NCBI GenBank assembly: GCA_037447655.1
Contig: JBBHKE010000693.1
Location: 64,001 to 83,112 of the forward strand
Direction of reading: 5' to 3'
Length of the DNA stretch: 19,112 nt
Origin: Zygnema cylindricum
Lineage: Eukaryota; Streptophyta; Zygnematophyceae; Zygnematales; Zygnemataceae
Below, piece after piece: positions 8,026-16,775 of this stretch. The first letter of the stretch is position 1. Each line of letters starts with the position of its first letter. The notes below the pieces were generated by a model. That model made no database searches and was not told the origin of the DNA. It saw only the letters and a list, made by a program, of their open reading frames with translations. The translations under genes and the position numbers were made by a program.

Positions 8026-9848
8026 GTGGCTCAACAGATCACGGTAGATCCAAAAGATATTCAAACTGGGAGCGAGCCACTACTAGATTCACAGCTCCCA
8101 GCTCACTCCGAGGAGAGGGAGGAAGAGGAAGTGGAACCAGAATCTATGGACAGTTGAGCAGGTGATAACATGTGGAAAAATTCAAGACTTCACTCCATTC
8201 CAGCTTAAGAGTTTGAAGGAGGACGAATGAGCAGCAAAAGGCTGCAAGGAAAACAACCCATCCACAAGGTAACAAAACTCTCACACTCTAGTGAGCCACA
8301 AACTTACTCGGAGGTAGTGAACAGTCTAAAAAATGACCGATGAGTCAAAGCGATAAATGATGAGTTGGCTTCTATTTTGGAAGCAAAAACATGGGAGTTA
8401 GTTGACAGTCCACCAGAAAGGAAATCGATTGGATGCAAGTGGGTATTCAAGCTAAAGCTCAATCCAAATAATACAATAGAAAGGTATAAAGCCAGATTAG
8501 TCGCTAAAGGATATATACAGAAAGATGGGATTAATTATGAATAGACCTTTGCACCAGTTGTACGATTTCCCTCATTAAGGACTCTTCTCAGTCTAGCGGC
8601 ATGGGAAGACATGGAGATTCCTCAAATGGACATCAAGACGGCCTTCCTCAATGGTGAATTTGAAAAAGAAATTTTTTGAGGCAGCCGGAGGGAATCGTGA
8701 AAGAGGGAGAGGAAAGTAAGGTATGGAGACTCATTAAGTCCATGTTTTGACTAAAACAAGCCCCTTAACAATAGAATAAGAAGCTGGATTAGTTTATGAC
8801 CAACCAGGTGTATATCAAAATCAGTTCTGACCACTCTATCGATATGTTTGAAGATGAGGAGGGGGTCAATTTTATTGCTATATATGTAGATGACTGACTT
8901 GTTTTGAGTAAATCAATTGAAATAGTTAAACAAGTTAAAAAGAGATATGAGAGGCAGATTTGACATGAAGGACTAAGGTGAAGCAAAATATATTCTGGGA
9001 ATACAAATGGAGAGAGACAGAGAGAGGAGAGTTATTAGATTGACCCAGAAATAAGCCATTGGAAATATATTGGAAAATTTTCAGATTGACAAGGCAAACA
9101 GTTGTACCACTCCCATGGACTTAAAGAAGGTTAGTGAGGGGAGTGCAGAGGGAGGAATAATAGTCATTGGAAAGGAGATAGGACCAGAAGAGAGACAGTT
9201 TATGAAGACAGTTTGATATCGGCAAGTTTTAGGTAGCCTGATATATTTTATGAACTGTGGCCGGACATAGCAGCGGCAGTTGGAGTCTTGAGTAGGAGTC
9301 TTAATGATCCTAGGAATAGTGATTAGGAGGCAACCAAGAGAGTAATGAGATAGTTGATAAGGACTAGAGATTTGTGGCTGCATTTGGGAGGGGAGAACAT
9401 TAACATCACCAACTGGAGTGATGCCAATTATGGGGATGTTTCTATGAGAAGATGTACATCTGGATATGTTTTGCATGTGGCGGAGGGTGCTTGTTGTTGG
9501 AGTAGTAAGCAACAAAAGGTGGTTGCTCAGTCCACTATTGAGGCTAAGTATATGGCATGTTGTTGTGTTAACAAAGAATTGATGTAGGTGATAACTTTGT
9601 TGCGAAAACTTCGGTTCATGAAGGTTAGTGTGCAAAAATTGTTTTGTGACAGTCAAGTTACATTTGCAATTGCAGCTAATCTAAAACACCATTTTAAAGC
9701 AAAACTTATGGACATAAGGTTGAGTTTTGTGAGAGAAAAAGTAGAAAATAAAATTGTCAGTCTAGAGTATAGACCAGATAGGGAGATGGTTGCAGACATG
9801 ATAACAAAGTCAGTCCCATCATATAAATTGAAATTATGTAAAGAATAA
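8026..9848 (+). pseudogene. Copia pol remnant: linker, reverse transcriptase, RNase H
   Basis: In order: an acidic linker (about 8060-8154, Glu-rich) and a KRLQGKQP stretch near 8238; the RT region, with KWVFKLK from 8437 and ARLVAKGY from 8491, then a TAFLNGE motif near 8640; the catalytic YVDD at 8883-8894; then RNase H with the WSDA motif and TSGYV near 9415-9465, the SSKQQKVVAQST region near 9505-9540, and a C-terminal half in a shifted frame ending TAA at 9846-9848. In-frame stops include 8155-8157, 8341-8343, 8542-8544 and 8895-8897. There is a one-base frameshift near 8676 in a T run and a TAG at 9585-9587 inside RNase H. Most stops sit where the family normally has Trp, Gln or Arg, consistent with C-to-T/G-to-A decay. 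Gag, protease and integrase are absent. Not functional. Confidence 0.92.
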
Positions 9849-9873
9849 TGTGGACTTAAACAGAAACTTGACT

Positions 9874-9888
9874 AGAAAATAAAAGGAG
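9874..9888 (+). promoter_or_regulatory. Polypurine tract before the 3' LTR
   Basis: The sequence agaaaataaaaggag lies immediately upstream of the tattgaaa start of the 3' LTR, the position and composition expected for the plus-strand primer of an LTR retrotransposon. It is absent before the 5' LTR, which supports the orientation and the LTR border. Confidence 0.75.
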
Positions 9889-10016
9889 TATTGAAATATG
9901 TGTTTTTCTGCTGTATTTTCTAGATCGGTTTAGGAAAATAAAAAGGTTTTATTACTGAGGCAGCTAGGCTCGAAAATCACCCTCCCTAGTCCCCACACTT
10001 GACGTAGTCACTAAAG

Positions 10017-10061
<45 letters not shown>

Positions 10062-10498
10062 ATGGTTGGCTGAATAGTAAAAGAAGACTAGGGATTGGGT
10101 AGGCTTTAACAAAAGGGTTAAAGATCAGCTAGGATTTGATCCTGCTCCCTACACTCCGTCTGTGTAGCCGACCGCCTTAGCCTTTAGTCTGGTACTTGTG
10201 CTGGGATATAAAGGGTTTAACAGCTATTTAAATAAATATTGGTTGACTAAACGAAATAACTGGATTCACAGGAAACATGACATAGAAAAAGTATAGATTT
10301 CGTATGTCCGCAAGCCTCGCACTAAATAAATAAAATGAACACTTATTTAGACGGTGAACATCAAAAGTCAGTATGCATCTGGCGGCTAATATTCGAGCCG
10401 ACATTGCGAAATGGTCGCCTTGGCTGTTTATGGGCTTTGCGTCACCGGATGATACGTGGCAAAGTACCATTGGGAAGCGGAATCCCCAGAGAGCATCA
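9889..10498 (+). repeat. 3' LTR of the copia element
   Basis: Collinear with 7433-8023 over its whole length. It carries a longer (GA)n run (10021-10058) and GATATAAAGG at 10205-10214 aligned with the 5' TATATAG. AATAAA words occur near 10232 and 10324-10331, which could be LTR poly(A) signals. Where the 5' copy stops (gagcatca) the 3' copy continues into different sequence, so either 10498 is the true end or the 5' copy lost its distal part with the internal deletion. Confidence 0.85.
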
Positions 10499-12190
10499 GG
10501 ACGCGTTTGGAGGTGACACGTTTCGACTCCATGGTCACGTCATATATAGACTGTACGAAAGACACCACGAGACAAGTAGTTTTTATACGGTACAGTCTTG
10601 TGATAAGCGTTGTATAGTAGTATAGAGGGGTTTAGAGAGAGGTTTAGGACTTAGCCAATTTGGTAGGTAGTCGCAGCTCTCCCAGAGAGCTACTAAACAA
10701 ATAGGCATTTTTCCCAATTGATAACTAATCGCATTTTTGGGCGTTTTGAGTGATTCCTTTTGCTGTGGACTCAAGGGAGTTCAGACTACACAAGAGTGTA
10801 ATCGGTCAGAGTCTTTATTTGCCAAGGTGGCAGTAGTTCTAAGAGAATGTGAGGCATTGAACATTTAGTAGAGGCTTCATAGGTAACGGGGAATTCTGTG
10901 ATCCAATGGGGGACAGAGAATTGCACGAACAGATATTGAAGCCTATTTTTTTTCTGCGAGGAAATGAGTGGAATTTTAGGGTGTTTTTGAATGTTAATAT
11001 GTTGCATGTTGTATATATTAATAATTATTTTTTGTGAGGATTGTGGAGTGGGTTTCAAATTCTCCTTTCGAATCTTGGGTTGTTTGGTTTGGTTATTGTT
11101 GAGTGTAAGCTAATAGTGTGAGGGTTGGCAATTTTTGTTAGAAATTACAAAGTTTTACACTATTTGAAGAGAAAATGTTGGTTAGTTGCTTAAATTATTA
11201 TATATCAGGATCCTTTCTATTGCGTGATTAGACATTCTTAATAAAAGGTACCCGCTTTGAGAATATAAGATTTAAGTGCGTGGGTGAGTGTGTGGTTATA
11301 TGTTGCCGACAATATTCCCTTGGTGTCAATACACAAAAAATGCTAAAATGAGCTAAGCCAGATTGGTGTTTTTTTTAGAAATGCATTGGTCAACTATCAT
11401 TTGCATAAGAAATAATATTCATAAGTTGGAATTGTTGACATCATCATCACATAGCATCTACACCATTTTCCAAATTTATCTTTATTTCATGAAACTTATA
11501 ATTTGGCAAGGGGGAGGGTATTCTGTATTTGATTTTGTAGCTTTCAATTTCAGATTTAAAATTTTGTTAGAGATTTTTATTTTCGATGTCGTGATTTTCA
11601 TTTATTACCTTCAATGGTTGTCAATTACATTTCAATCATGCTTTGTACCTAGATGGTTCCAACATAAATAATATCCTCATCCGTTTGATGGTTGGCAAAA
11701 TTGAAAGTCTCAATTGATTCCTCATTTTGGTGCCAATTATGTGGCAAAAATCAACAAAAAAAGTTTCATCCACCCATGGTGAAAAACTAGCTTTAAGAAA
11801 TTGAAGCTGATCCGTCCACGTGTTAAATCAAACGTCGTAAGTTCGACGTCACAATATCAAACTTCTAAAACTAGGACGTTAACTTTTAATTGTTCGCGCG
11901 CATCTACTTATTTGTGCAGCGCTAATACATTTCTGTACGGTTGCATTCTGGTTCCCGCAAATCAAACTGCCATTACAGGTTGACAATTACGGACTCATGA
12001 TTACATCCAAGTCACGGTTTTGCACCACAGTTTTCTTTCGTACAAACTACATTGAAATGGAACGCGCGTACTTTTCAAACTTACGAATCACAAAACCTAA
12101 TATTTCGAATGCTTCCATACTTTATTTTAGAGGTCGTACTTTTCTTTCATTGATTGAATGAACGAAAAAGTGTTTTGTATTGGTAAAAAA
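10499..12190. other. Geneless stretch right of the copia element
   Basis: No convincing gene. Open frames at 10786-11058 (-, 90 codons) and 11363-11671 (+, 102 codons, strongly AT-driven and hydrophobic) give no known domain. The part up to about 10930 has a composition similar to the LTR and could be LTR or leader sequence of the same or a neighbouring element. From 11060 to 12190 only AT-rich DNA is seen. Confidence 0.4.
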
Positions 12191-12194
12191 CTTA

Positions 12195-12740
12195 TCCCGA
12201 TATCACTGATATCGATAGTTATCGGTTATCGAACAGTCTGAGGTACCGATATATCGGTTCGAGGCCAACAAATTCCATATCGACGATAACTTAAAAAATA
12301 TATTTTGTACGCATACTGTAGTACTTTATAATATATTGTATTACATTATTTACATTATATAGCATGGCATGCCACGTATAACAATTTGTTCCGTATCTAT
12401 TTAACTCAAAATTATTATGGACAGCGTAGCACGTAAACGTAGACAAATTTAAAATAATACTTTATAGTTCTAAAACTATATTACCGAAACGAAAAAATTA
12501 AAATACATTGAAAAATTCGAGAATCAAACTTTTTCGAAAAAAAAAACGAACAAACGAACAGGGCAAACTGAAGACATCTGTTAGACTGCCGCCATTTACA
12601 ACCACCAAATTTATTTGTACGGTCCGTACAGTTATCGATATCGGTGTTATCGCCAATATTAACCGATAAATATCGGTTATTTATCAGCGATAACACCGAT
12701 GGCGATTTATCATACCAATATATCGATTATCGGGTACTCG
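12195..12740. repeat. TATCG-rich palindrome cluster, two ends
   Basis: Two zones dense in (A/T)ATCG(A/G)T words lie at 12195-12265 and 12628-12740, separated by about 360 bp of AT-rich DNA. The left zone contains the 14-bp palindrome accgatatatcggt (12245-12258). The right zone contains a nested hairpin: 14-bp arms at 12640-12653 and 12687-12700 enclosing the palindrome at 12661-12678 (aaccgata, aa, tatcggtt). The reverse complement of the left zone resembles the far right end (acc.atatatcg, then ggtac), suggesting fold-back element ends. The family is not recognised. Confidence 0.55.
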
Positions 12741-13395
12741 GAAAAATGTCCATATTTGTTATCGCAAATCCTTACCGATACACAACACTAGAACGAAATC
12801 ATTTAGAAACGTTGTATATCGCAGTTGTTCAAATCGTGCGATTCTTTCAATTATTACGATTTCTGGGTATAATTCGTGAATGTTGAAAAAATTGCAAGAA
12901 AACGTGATGTACTTTTTGTCCGGTAAATTGAACAGACAATTTACGGGAAAAATACAGTATTTCCCGTAAAATGTACAAAATTTGACGAATATATACGTCG
13001 TAGTTATTAGTACTTTCGGTCCAGTAAACTGAACAGAAATATTACGGAATATGTACGTCATTTTGTCGAAAATGTACACACATTTCTGAAAAGAGACGTT
13101 GAAATGTCACTCTCTTTGTGCACGGTAAATTTGAAAACAATACGAAAGTCTTCTTTATTTTTTTTTTAAAGAAGCCGCCATGGAATGTTGAAAACGAGAA
13201 ATTTTACGTTGAATGACATTTGAACTTGGCACTACGTCATTTCACAGTAGCCTAGATTACAATTTTCCGCTACAGTACAGGTATCTCACATGTTCCCACT
13301 GTGTGGTGAACCCTGTGAACCCTCATTTCACCGTGCAAAATGCGCCGTGGGGTTCACCACTACAAGATACTACCGGGTATCGCGTTAGGGTTTAC
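12741..13395. other. Geneless AT-rich spacer with a short hairpin
   Basis: Contains a hairpin with 11-bp arms tttacgggaaa (12940-12950) and tttcccgtaaa (12960-12970), and a diverged direct repeat (gtccggtaaattgaacag near 12919, gtccagtaaactgaacag near 13019). The words are similar to each other but match no family I know. Open frames here (for example 12759-13079 on -) are not recognisable. Confidence 0.45.
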
Positions 13396-13444
13396 ATGTT
13401 TAGGGTTTTTTAATAAAAAAATACACAAATAATAAAAAAACCTA

Positions 13445-13449
<5 letters not shown>
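13396..13449. repeat. Second telomere-motif inverted repeat
   Basis: atgtttagg (13396-13404) pairs with cctaaacat (13441-13449), and the pairing continues through T/A runs after one bulged G. The loop holds acaaataataaa, as does the related hairpin at 1609-1681. Confidence 0.7.
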
Positions 13450-13479
<30 letters not shown>

Positions 13480-13511
13480 TTTACGGCCGCGCGGCGCGGC
13501 GCGTCGTAAAA
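13448..13511. repeat. (TA)n microsatellite plus GC-rich hairpin
   Basis: An alternating TA run (about 13448-13476) is followed by ttttacg (13479-13485) and cgtaaaa (13505-13511) flanking a GC-only core built of GCGCGGC units. AT-only and GC-only DNA lie within 65 bp of each other. Confidence 0.85.
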
Positions 13512-13864
13512 CGAAATGATGATGGGGGGCCGACGTGGATCTCTCACAATGCGGGAAACCGACCTCGGAGGTTCACAGAGCCCGAAAAACGCAAAGTCGA
13601 TGAGGAAAAGTGATCCATATTTAAATTTTTACCTCTTATTTAACGGGAAACTTTATATGCAAAATTCATTTTTTTTTACATGTACGAAATAGTACGGTTG
13701 AAAATTCATTAACGATTTTAACGGTTTTTTCAATCGTTCAATGCGTTCGCTACGTATAATTCGCGCGTTTGAATTGTGCGTAAAATGCGTTTTGAACAAC
13801 TATGTAGTATATTATTGCTGCCTTATAGTACGTGTACTATATGGGATTGCCATGTACAGTTTAG
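13512..13864. other. Geneless spacer left of the MITE array
   Basis: A GC-richer start (13512-13600) passes into AT-rich DNA. A 79-codon open frame starting at 13741 runs into the first MITE and encodes nothing recognisable. Confidence 0.45.
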
Positions 13865-13866
13865 TA

Positions 13867-14093
13867 CAGTACACCGTGAATCGTTATTGGCGTAATGGAC
13901 GCTATTTAAGGTACCTTTTTGTGTTTTCAAATTCTCAAATAGAATTATCCATATTTTTTAATAAAACCCCTAATTCATAATTAGAATAAACGATTTCATT
14001 GAAAATTTCCAAATTCTCAATTAGCGTAAATAACGGTAATTGTTCCTATATGCTAAAGAAACCTGTGCGCCAATAGCGATTCACGGTGTACAG
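13867..14093 (-). mobile_element. Array unit 1, short type
   Basis: Starts CAGTACACCGTGAATCG after TA (13865-13866) and ends cgattcacggtgtacag before TA (14094-14095). The internal order (ggacgctatttaaggtacc left, acggtaattgttcc right) is the reverse of unit 7, so the two are opposite-orientation copies. It has the most complete termini in the array. Confidence 0.8.
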
Positions 14094-14095
14094 TA

Positions 14096-14682
14096 CAGTG
14101 CACCTTGAATCGTTATTGGCGTACAGGTTTCTTTACACCGTGAATCATTATTCGCGTAAAGGTTTCTTTAGCGTATAGGAATATTTACTGTCATTTACGC
14201 TAATTGAGAATTTGGATTTTTTCAAAAAAAACATACATTCTAATTATTTACTTATACTATTTTTTTTTTCTTAAATTAAACATTCGCCCCAAACATGTTT
14301 AGACTAATATAGGTACATGTACAAAATCTGACAAATCGTACGTTCACACGGTCGATGCGCGGTTGTCGAAATAATATGTGCGAACGTGATTTTTGATAAC
14401 CCAATTTCATCCCCTTTTTAGAGCGCATATTCCCATGCGTCCGTGGTTACTAAAACCCATTAATTATACTTTTTTACTTAAAAAGGTACAGTTATGTACG
14501 GTCTGACACTAACCGTACACCACACTATTTAAATAACAATGTACATTCGCTTTGTACGGTCATTTGAAAGAACCCTAAATGGCGTAAAAGAAAAAACAAA
14601 ATAATTTATGCTATTTGAGAATTAAAAAAAAAAAAAAGGGTACCTTAAATAGCGTCCATTACGCCAATACCGATTCACGGTG
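14096..14682 (+). mobile_element. Array unit 2, long type, with doubled left TIR
   Basis: Starts CAGTGCACCTTGAATCG directly after the TA that ends unit 1. A second copy of the terminus (caccgtgaatcattattcgc) follows at 14136, with ggtttcttta after each copy, so the left TIR is duplicated in tandem. The internal sequence matches unit 6 in the same direction and unit 5 reversed (gagcgcatattc, catgcgtcc, tgtacggtctgacac). The right end stops at cacggtg without tactgta. Confidence 0.8.
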
Positions 14683-14856
14683 AGCGTATGGAACAATTAC
14701 CGTTATTTACGCTGTTGAGAATTAGGAAATTTTAAACGAAATCGTTTAATTAGGAATTAGGGTTTGTTTTAATGGTATCGTTAATTCTATTTGAGAATTT
14801 GAAAAAAATAGGTACCTTAAAATGGCTATTACGCCAGTAACGATTCACGGTGTACT
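14683..14856 (+). mobile_element. Array unit 3, short type, left end deleted
   Basis: Collinear with unit 7 from agcgtatggaacaattaccg to cgattcacggtgtact, but the first about 45 bp including the left TIR are missing, abutting unit 2 directly. A junction between two interior positions suggests a deletion after insertion. Confidence 0.72.
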
Positions 14857-15051
14857 ACGGTACATCGTCGATCGTATTACTATTTAGCGTGTAGAAATTA
14901 CAGGTAGAAAAGTTAGCGTCATTAATTCTAATTAGTGCCAGGAGACGTGGCAAATTATGGTCCACGTCCTTAAATAGCGTCATTTATTGTTTGAGTCAGG
15001 GTCGTATTTAGGCGCCGATTAGTGTTCAACACGCTAATACGATCGACGGTG
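14857..15051 (-). mobile_element. Array unit 4, third type
   Basis: The termini gtacatcgtcgatcgtatta and aatacgatcgacggtgtac are inverted copies, a variant of the family TIR (CGTCGATCG in place of CGTGAATCG). The interior (ttagcgtcattaattctaat, ggagacgtggcaaattatgg) is the reverse complement of unit 8. Confidence 0.72.
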
Positions 15052-15053
15052 TA

Positions 15054-15609
15054 CAGTACCGCCAATTATATTAGCGTATTGAACGCTAATTCAGTCCCGC
15101 TTCCAAATTTTAAATAGCATAAATTATTCTGTTTTTTTCTTTACGCCATATAGGGTTTTTTGTCCAATTAGCGTAAAAACGAAAGTACGTTGTCGTTTAA
15201 ATAGTGTGGTGTACGGTCAGTGTCAGACCTTACAAAACTGTACCTTTTCAAGTGAAAATTATAATTAATAAGTTTTAGTAACCGCGGACGCATGAGAATA
15301 TGCGCTCTAAAAAGGGGATAAATTGGGCTGTCAACAATCACGTTCGCACATATTCGTCTGACAACCACGTTTCGACCGTGTGAACATACGATTTGTGTAC
15401 GATTTGTCAGATTTTGTAGTTGACCTATATTAGTCTAAGCATTTTTGCGACCGACATTTAATTTTTTCAAAGACCCAAATTAGTATTAGTAAACAATTAG
15501 AATGTATATATTTTTTGAAAATTTTCAAATTCCTAACTAGCGTAAATCACTGTAATTATTCCTATACGCTAAAGAAACCTGTACGCTAATAGCGATTGGC
15601 GGTGTACTG
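15054..15609 (-). mobile_element. Array unit 5, long type, inverted
   Basis: Starts CAGTACCGCC after TA (15052-15053) with a diverged left TIR and ends gcgattggcggtgtactg before TA (15610-15611). The interior is the reverse complement of units 2 and 6. With unit 6 it forms a large inverted repeat centred near 15610. Confidence 0.8.
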
Positions 15610-15611
15610 TA

Positions 15612-16157
15612 CACCGTGAATCGTTATTCGCGTAAAGGTTTCTTTAGCGTGTAGGAACAATGACCGTTATTTACGCTAATTGAGAATTTGGATTTTTCCA
15701 AAAAAAACATACATACTAGATATTTACTTATACTAATTTAGATTTAAAAAAAATTAAACACCCGCCCCAAACTTGTTTACACTAATATAGGTTATGTTCA
15801 AAATCTGACAAATCGTACACAAATTGTACGTTCACACCGTCGAAACGCGGTTACCGGACGAATATGTGAGAACGTGATTTTTGACAACCCGATTGCATCC
15901 CCTTTTTAGAGCGCATATTCTCATGCGTCCGTGATTACTAAAACCCATTAATTATGCTTTCTCACTTAAAAAGGTATATTTTTGTACGGTCTGACACCAG
16001 CCGTACAACACTCTATTTAGATGATAAAATTTGGAAAAGAACCCTAAATGGCGTAAAAGAAAAAACAGAATAAACTATGCTGTTTAAGAATTTGGGGAAA
16101 AAAAAAGGTACCTTAAATAGCGTCCATTACGCCAATACCGATTCACGCGGTGTACTG
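15612..16157 (+). mobile_element. Array unit 6, long type
   Basis: Starts caccgtgaatcgttattcgc (the leading CAGTA is absent) and ends cgattcacgcggtgtactg. It is collinear with unit 2, including the gccccaaac, aaatctgacaaatcgtac and gagcgcatattctcatgcg words. There is a 2-bp insertion in the right TIR (cacgcggtg). Confidence 0.82.
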
Positions 16158-16159
16158 TA

Positions 16160-16380
16160 CACCGTGAATCGTTATTCGCGTAAAGGTTTCTTTAGCGTGT
16201 AGGAACAATTACCGTTATTTACGCTAATTGAGAATTTGGAAATTTTCAACGAAATCGTTTATTCTAATTAGGAATTAGGTTGTTTTCAAATAGTGTGGAT
16301 AATTCTATTTGAGAATTTGCAAAAAAAAAAAGGTTCCTTAAATAGCGTCCATTACGCCAATACCGATTCACGGTGTACTG
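16160..16380 (+). mobile_element. Array unit 7, short type
   Basis: Starts caccgtgaatcgttattcgc and ends cgattcacggtgtactg, with intact TIRs and TA on both sides. It is the reverse complement of unit 1 over its length and shares its outer about 80 bp at each end with the long type. Confidence 0.82.
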
Positions 16381-16382
16381 TA

Positions 16383-16583
16383 CACCGTGAATCGTTATTA
16401 GCCTTATGTACGCTATATCGGCACCCCAAAATTTTGACATTGATACCTTAAATAGAATAAGTTACACTATTTAAGTACGTGGAGCATAATCTGCCACGTC
16501 TCCTAGCACTAAACTAGAATGAATGACGCTAATATTTTTTTTACACTAATAATTTCTATACGCTAATAACGATTCAAGGTGTA
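16383..16583 (+). mobile_element. Array unit 8, third type
   Basis: Starts caccgtgaatcgttattagc and ends cgctaataacgattcaaggtgta. The interior (ctgccacgtctcctagcac, gaatgacgctaata) is the reverse complement of unit 4. It is the last unit before the Alba promoter. A small tandem repeat (caatagtgttcgc, twice) follows at about 16590-16617. Confidence 0.75.
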
Positions 16584-16634
16584 GCGTTCCCAATAGTGTT
16601 CGCAATAGTGTTCGCACGTTAAATTTATCCTACA

Positions 16635-16655
16635 TTACAGTACACTGTACTGTAA
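16635..16655. repeat. Palindrome resembling paired MITE ends
   Basis: TTACAGTAC and GTACTGTAA are perfect 9-bp arms around ACT. The outer parts equal the array elements' outermost bases with flanking TA (TA-CAGTACAC and GTACTG-TA), as if two element ends were joined without an interior. It could be an excision or deletion remnant. Confidence 0.7.
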
Positions 16656-16727
16656 GTCTGTAGCATACCGTACATGATATAGTGATATACCAAGCGAAAC
16701 CAAACTGAACCAATAGACAGGAAGTCA

Positions 16728-16775
16728 CAAAATTAGGGTTTCGAAAGAAAGGAAACAGAAGCAAAATTAGGGTTT
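16728..16775 (+). promoter_or_regulatory. Two telo-box motifs in the Alba 5' leader
   Basis: The 14-base word caaaattagggttt occurs at 16728-16741 and again at 16762-16775. Its reverse complement contains AAACCCTA, the telo box common in promoters and leaders of plant ribosomal and translation-related genes (established knowledge). The second copy ends 6 bases before the start codon. Transcription must start between the MITE array end and here, so the promoter is short. Confidence 0.7.

Larger units (their letters stand above)
7433..10498 (+). mobile_element. Decayed Ty1/copia-type LTR retrotransposon, internally deleted
   Basis: Two direct repeats (7433-8023 and 9889-10498) share start (tattgaaatatgtg), end (gagcatca), an internal GA microsatellite and a long collinear middle. 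They flank a pol remnant that ends just before a purine tract. The total is about 3.1 kb. Gag, protease and integrase coding regions and a primer-binding site are not found: the 5' repeat passes directly into the integrase-RT linker region of pol. Numerous stops, a frameshift and LTR divergence indicate an old, non-autonomous copy. No obvious target-site duplication is seen at 7428-7432 (cgaac) versus 10499-10503 (ggacg). Confidence 0.88.
13865..16583. mobile_element. Array of eight TIR elements (Tc1/mariner- or pogo-like MITEs)
   Basis: About 2.7 kb is built almost entirely of short elements sharing the terminus CAGTACACCGTGAATCG, then TTATTNGCGTAA, and its reverse complement. Three internal types are present: short (about 225 bp), long (about 550-590 bp) and a third (about 200 bp with a gacgtggc core). 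Neighbouring units are separated by a single TA or by the overlapping palindrome ggtgTACTGTAcacc. TA targets and CAG starts are typical of Tc1/mariner-type elements including pogo (established knowledge). The family assignment is inference, as no transposase is present. No unit has coding capacity. Confidence 0.82.

Noticed and set aside
9081-9656. 191-codon minus-strand open frame
   Set aside because: Lies opposite the copia RT-RNase H remnant, whose + strand has clear family motifs. The antisense frame is a shadow.
10786-11058. 90-codon minus-strand frame, and broken plus-strand frame as a gag remnant
   Set aside because: No conserved gag motif (such as a zinc knuckle) on either strand. 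The resemblance to retroelement leader is only impressionistic.
11363-11671. 102-codon hydrophobic open frame as a membrane protein
   Set aside because: The sequence is extremely T-rich, which by itself yields Phe/Ile/Leu. There is no motif and no plausible promoter or intron signals.
12257-12267. GGTTCGAGGCC, which fits a tRNA B-box pattern
   Set aside because: No A-box at the right distance and no cloverleaf pairing around it. It sits in the TATCG palindrome cluster.
13865-16583. Regularly recurring palindromes suggestive of a CRISPR-like array
   Set aside because: Spacing is irregular (200-590 bp), the repeats are terminal inverted repeats of whole elements, and the context is eukaryotic.
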